Of a DNA stretch of 64,000 bases, positions 63,354-64,000 are shown in pieces. The DNA is from Desulfobacula sp. (GTDB lineage: Bacteria > Desulfobacterota > Desulfobacteria > Desulfobacterales > Desulfobacteraceae): NCBI GenBank assembly GCA_018645325.1, contig JABGOU010000009.1, positions 1 through 64,000 of the forward strand, written 5' to 3'. Under the pieces are notes generated by a model. It made no database searches. It was not told the DNA's origin and saw only the letters and a list, made by a program, of their open reading frames with translations. How positions within the stretch are numbered: position 1 is the stretch's first letter; every line of letters starts with the position of its first letter. Both the position numbers and the translations under genes were made by a program.

Positions 63354-64000
63354 TTAAAATGGCAGCATATTTTTTAATGATTTCATGCCGCCTTTATTAA
63401 ACTTCTTTATCATTTTCATAGACTGGGAATAGCTTTTTAAAAGTTTATTAACATCTTGAACCCTGGTTCCGCTTCCATTAGCGATTCTTTTTTTTCTTGA
63501 CCCCTTGATAATGGCATGAACACGCCTTTCCTCAGGTGTCATTGAATTTATAATTGCTTCAATTCTGGCAAATTCCCTGTCATCTATACTTAAGCCTTTA
63601 AGCTGCTTCTTGTTTATCCCCGGCAACATTCCTATGAGATCTTTTATTGACCCCATTTTCCTGACTGATTTCATCTGGTTCTTGAAATCTTCCAGGGTAA
63701 AGGCATTTTTTCTTAGTTTTTTTTCAAGCGCTTTGGCCTCTTTCTGGTCGACCGCTTCCTGTGCCTTTTCAATAAATGAAAGTGCATCTCCCATCCCCAG
63801 GATTCTGGAGGCCATCCTGTCGGGATGAAAAGCTTCAAGCGCCGTTGATTTTTCACCCACACCGATGAATTTTAACGGCTTGCCTGTAACTGCTTTTATG
63901 GACAGGGCTGCACCACCGCGAGCATCACCATCCATTTTGGTCAGTACAACACCTGTAAGATCAAGAGCTTTGTCAAATGATCCTGCAATATTCACGGCAT
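63354..64000 (-). CDS. ffh: Signal recognition particle protein Ffh, C-terminal part (runs off right edge)
   Basis: About 215 residues of Ffh are visible: the end of the NG GTPase domain ([29 protein letters not shown]) and the whole methionine-rich M domain ([30 protein letters not shown]), which binds 4.5S RNA and signal peptides. The reading frame stays open across the window edge (a GTG near 63995 is an internal Val, not a start). Confidence 0.95.
   Translation of the reverse strand, partial: AVNIAGSFDKALDLTGVVLTKMDGDARGGAALSIKAVTGKPLKFIGVGEKSTALEAFHPDRMASRILGMGDALSFIEKAQEAVDQKEAKALEKKLRKNAFTLEDFKNQMKSVRKMGSIKDLIGMLPGINKKQLKGLSIDDREFARIEAIINSMTPEERRVHAIIKGSRKKRIANGSGTRVQDVNKLLKSYSQSMKMIKKFNKGGMKSLKNMLPF

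Noticed and set aside
1..64000. CRISPR array or prophage
   Set aside because: No regularly spaced repeats and no phage structural genes were seen.

Overview
The window looks like a chromosomal segment of a strictly anaerobic, sulfate-reducing member of the Desulfobacterota, most like the Desulfobacteraceae (Desulfobacula/Desulfobacter type). The direct evidence is a complete dsrMKJOP respiratory complex, a sulfate adenylyltransferase (sat), an indolepyruvate:ferredoxin oxidoreductase locus and a biotin-dependent transcarboxylase of the propionate/C4 pathway, on a moderately AT-rich background. The genus is an inference.

Layout. 1-2750 is accessory: the start of an IS110-family transposase that runs off the left edge, a structured non-coding stretch behind it, a Phd/VapC-type toxin-antitoxin pair, a family 2 glycosyltransferase and a MoaD/ThiS-like protein. 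2950-8490 holds a DUF6125-like protein, the transcarboxylase (12S-like subunit, small subunit, fused 5S+biotin carrier) and a zinc-ribbon protein. 8486-13165 (minus) is a ribosome/housekeeping operon rplU-rpmA-obgE-nadD-rsfS-gpmI-(HsdR-N-like). 13345-15000 is an unassigned radical SAM protein. 15238-20865 is dsrMKJOP with an RsbRD-N-like first gene. 21186-24927 is an FrhB-like/iorA/iorB operon.

24930-27490 is a decayed locus beside two tRNA-Ser genes: an intact FkbM methyltransferase, a truncated tandem copy of it, a transposase remnant, and a LytS/LytTR two-component system that has lost its phosphoacceptor and receiver regions. 27843-34457 is argS-SPOR-gatC-gatA-(small)-mutL. 34530-39183 holds a porin and a GAF-cyclase flanked by two paralogous envelope proteins, followed by gatB (minus). 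40796-45300 is DUF2065-queA-tgt and hypA-hypB-MEMO; gltX converges on it.

46869-56097 is a long operon-like run: rpmF-acpP-rpiB-glyA-dCMP deaminase-nrdR-ribD-ribE-ribBA-ribH-nusB-MBL hydrolase-DUF1573-HAD. 56221-57498 is sat. A PEP-CTERM protein follows, then a minus-strand run (ffh-rpsP-khpA-rimM-trmD-SPOUT MTase-rplS-rnhB-yraN-rsmI in transcription order) that runs off the right edge.

The most interesting signal is the exported DUF1573-family gene at 54734-55435. It contains a single in-frame TGA exactly where the family has the first cysteine of its CGC motif, so it probably encodes a selenoprotein. Also notable are a candidate IS110 bridge-RNA region, a perfect palindrome over the -35 box of sat, the rpmF-acpP-rpiB run lacking the usual fatty-acid synthesis genes, and the envelope paralog pair around a porin and an atypical class III cyclase.
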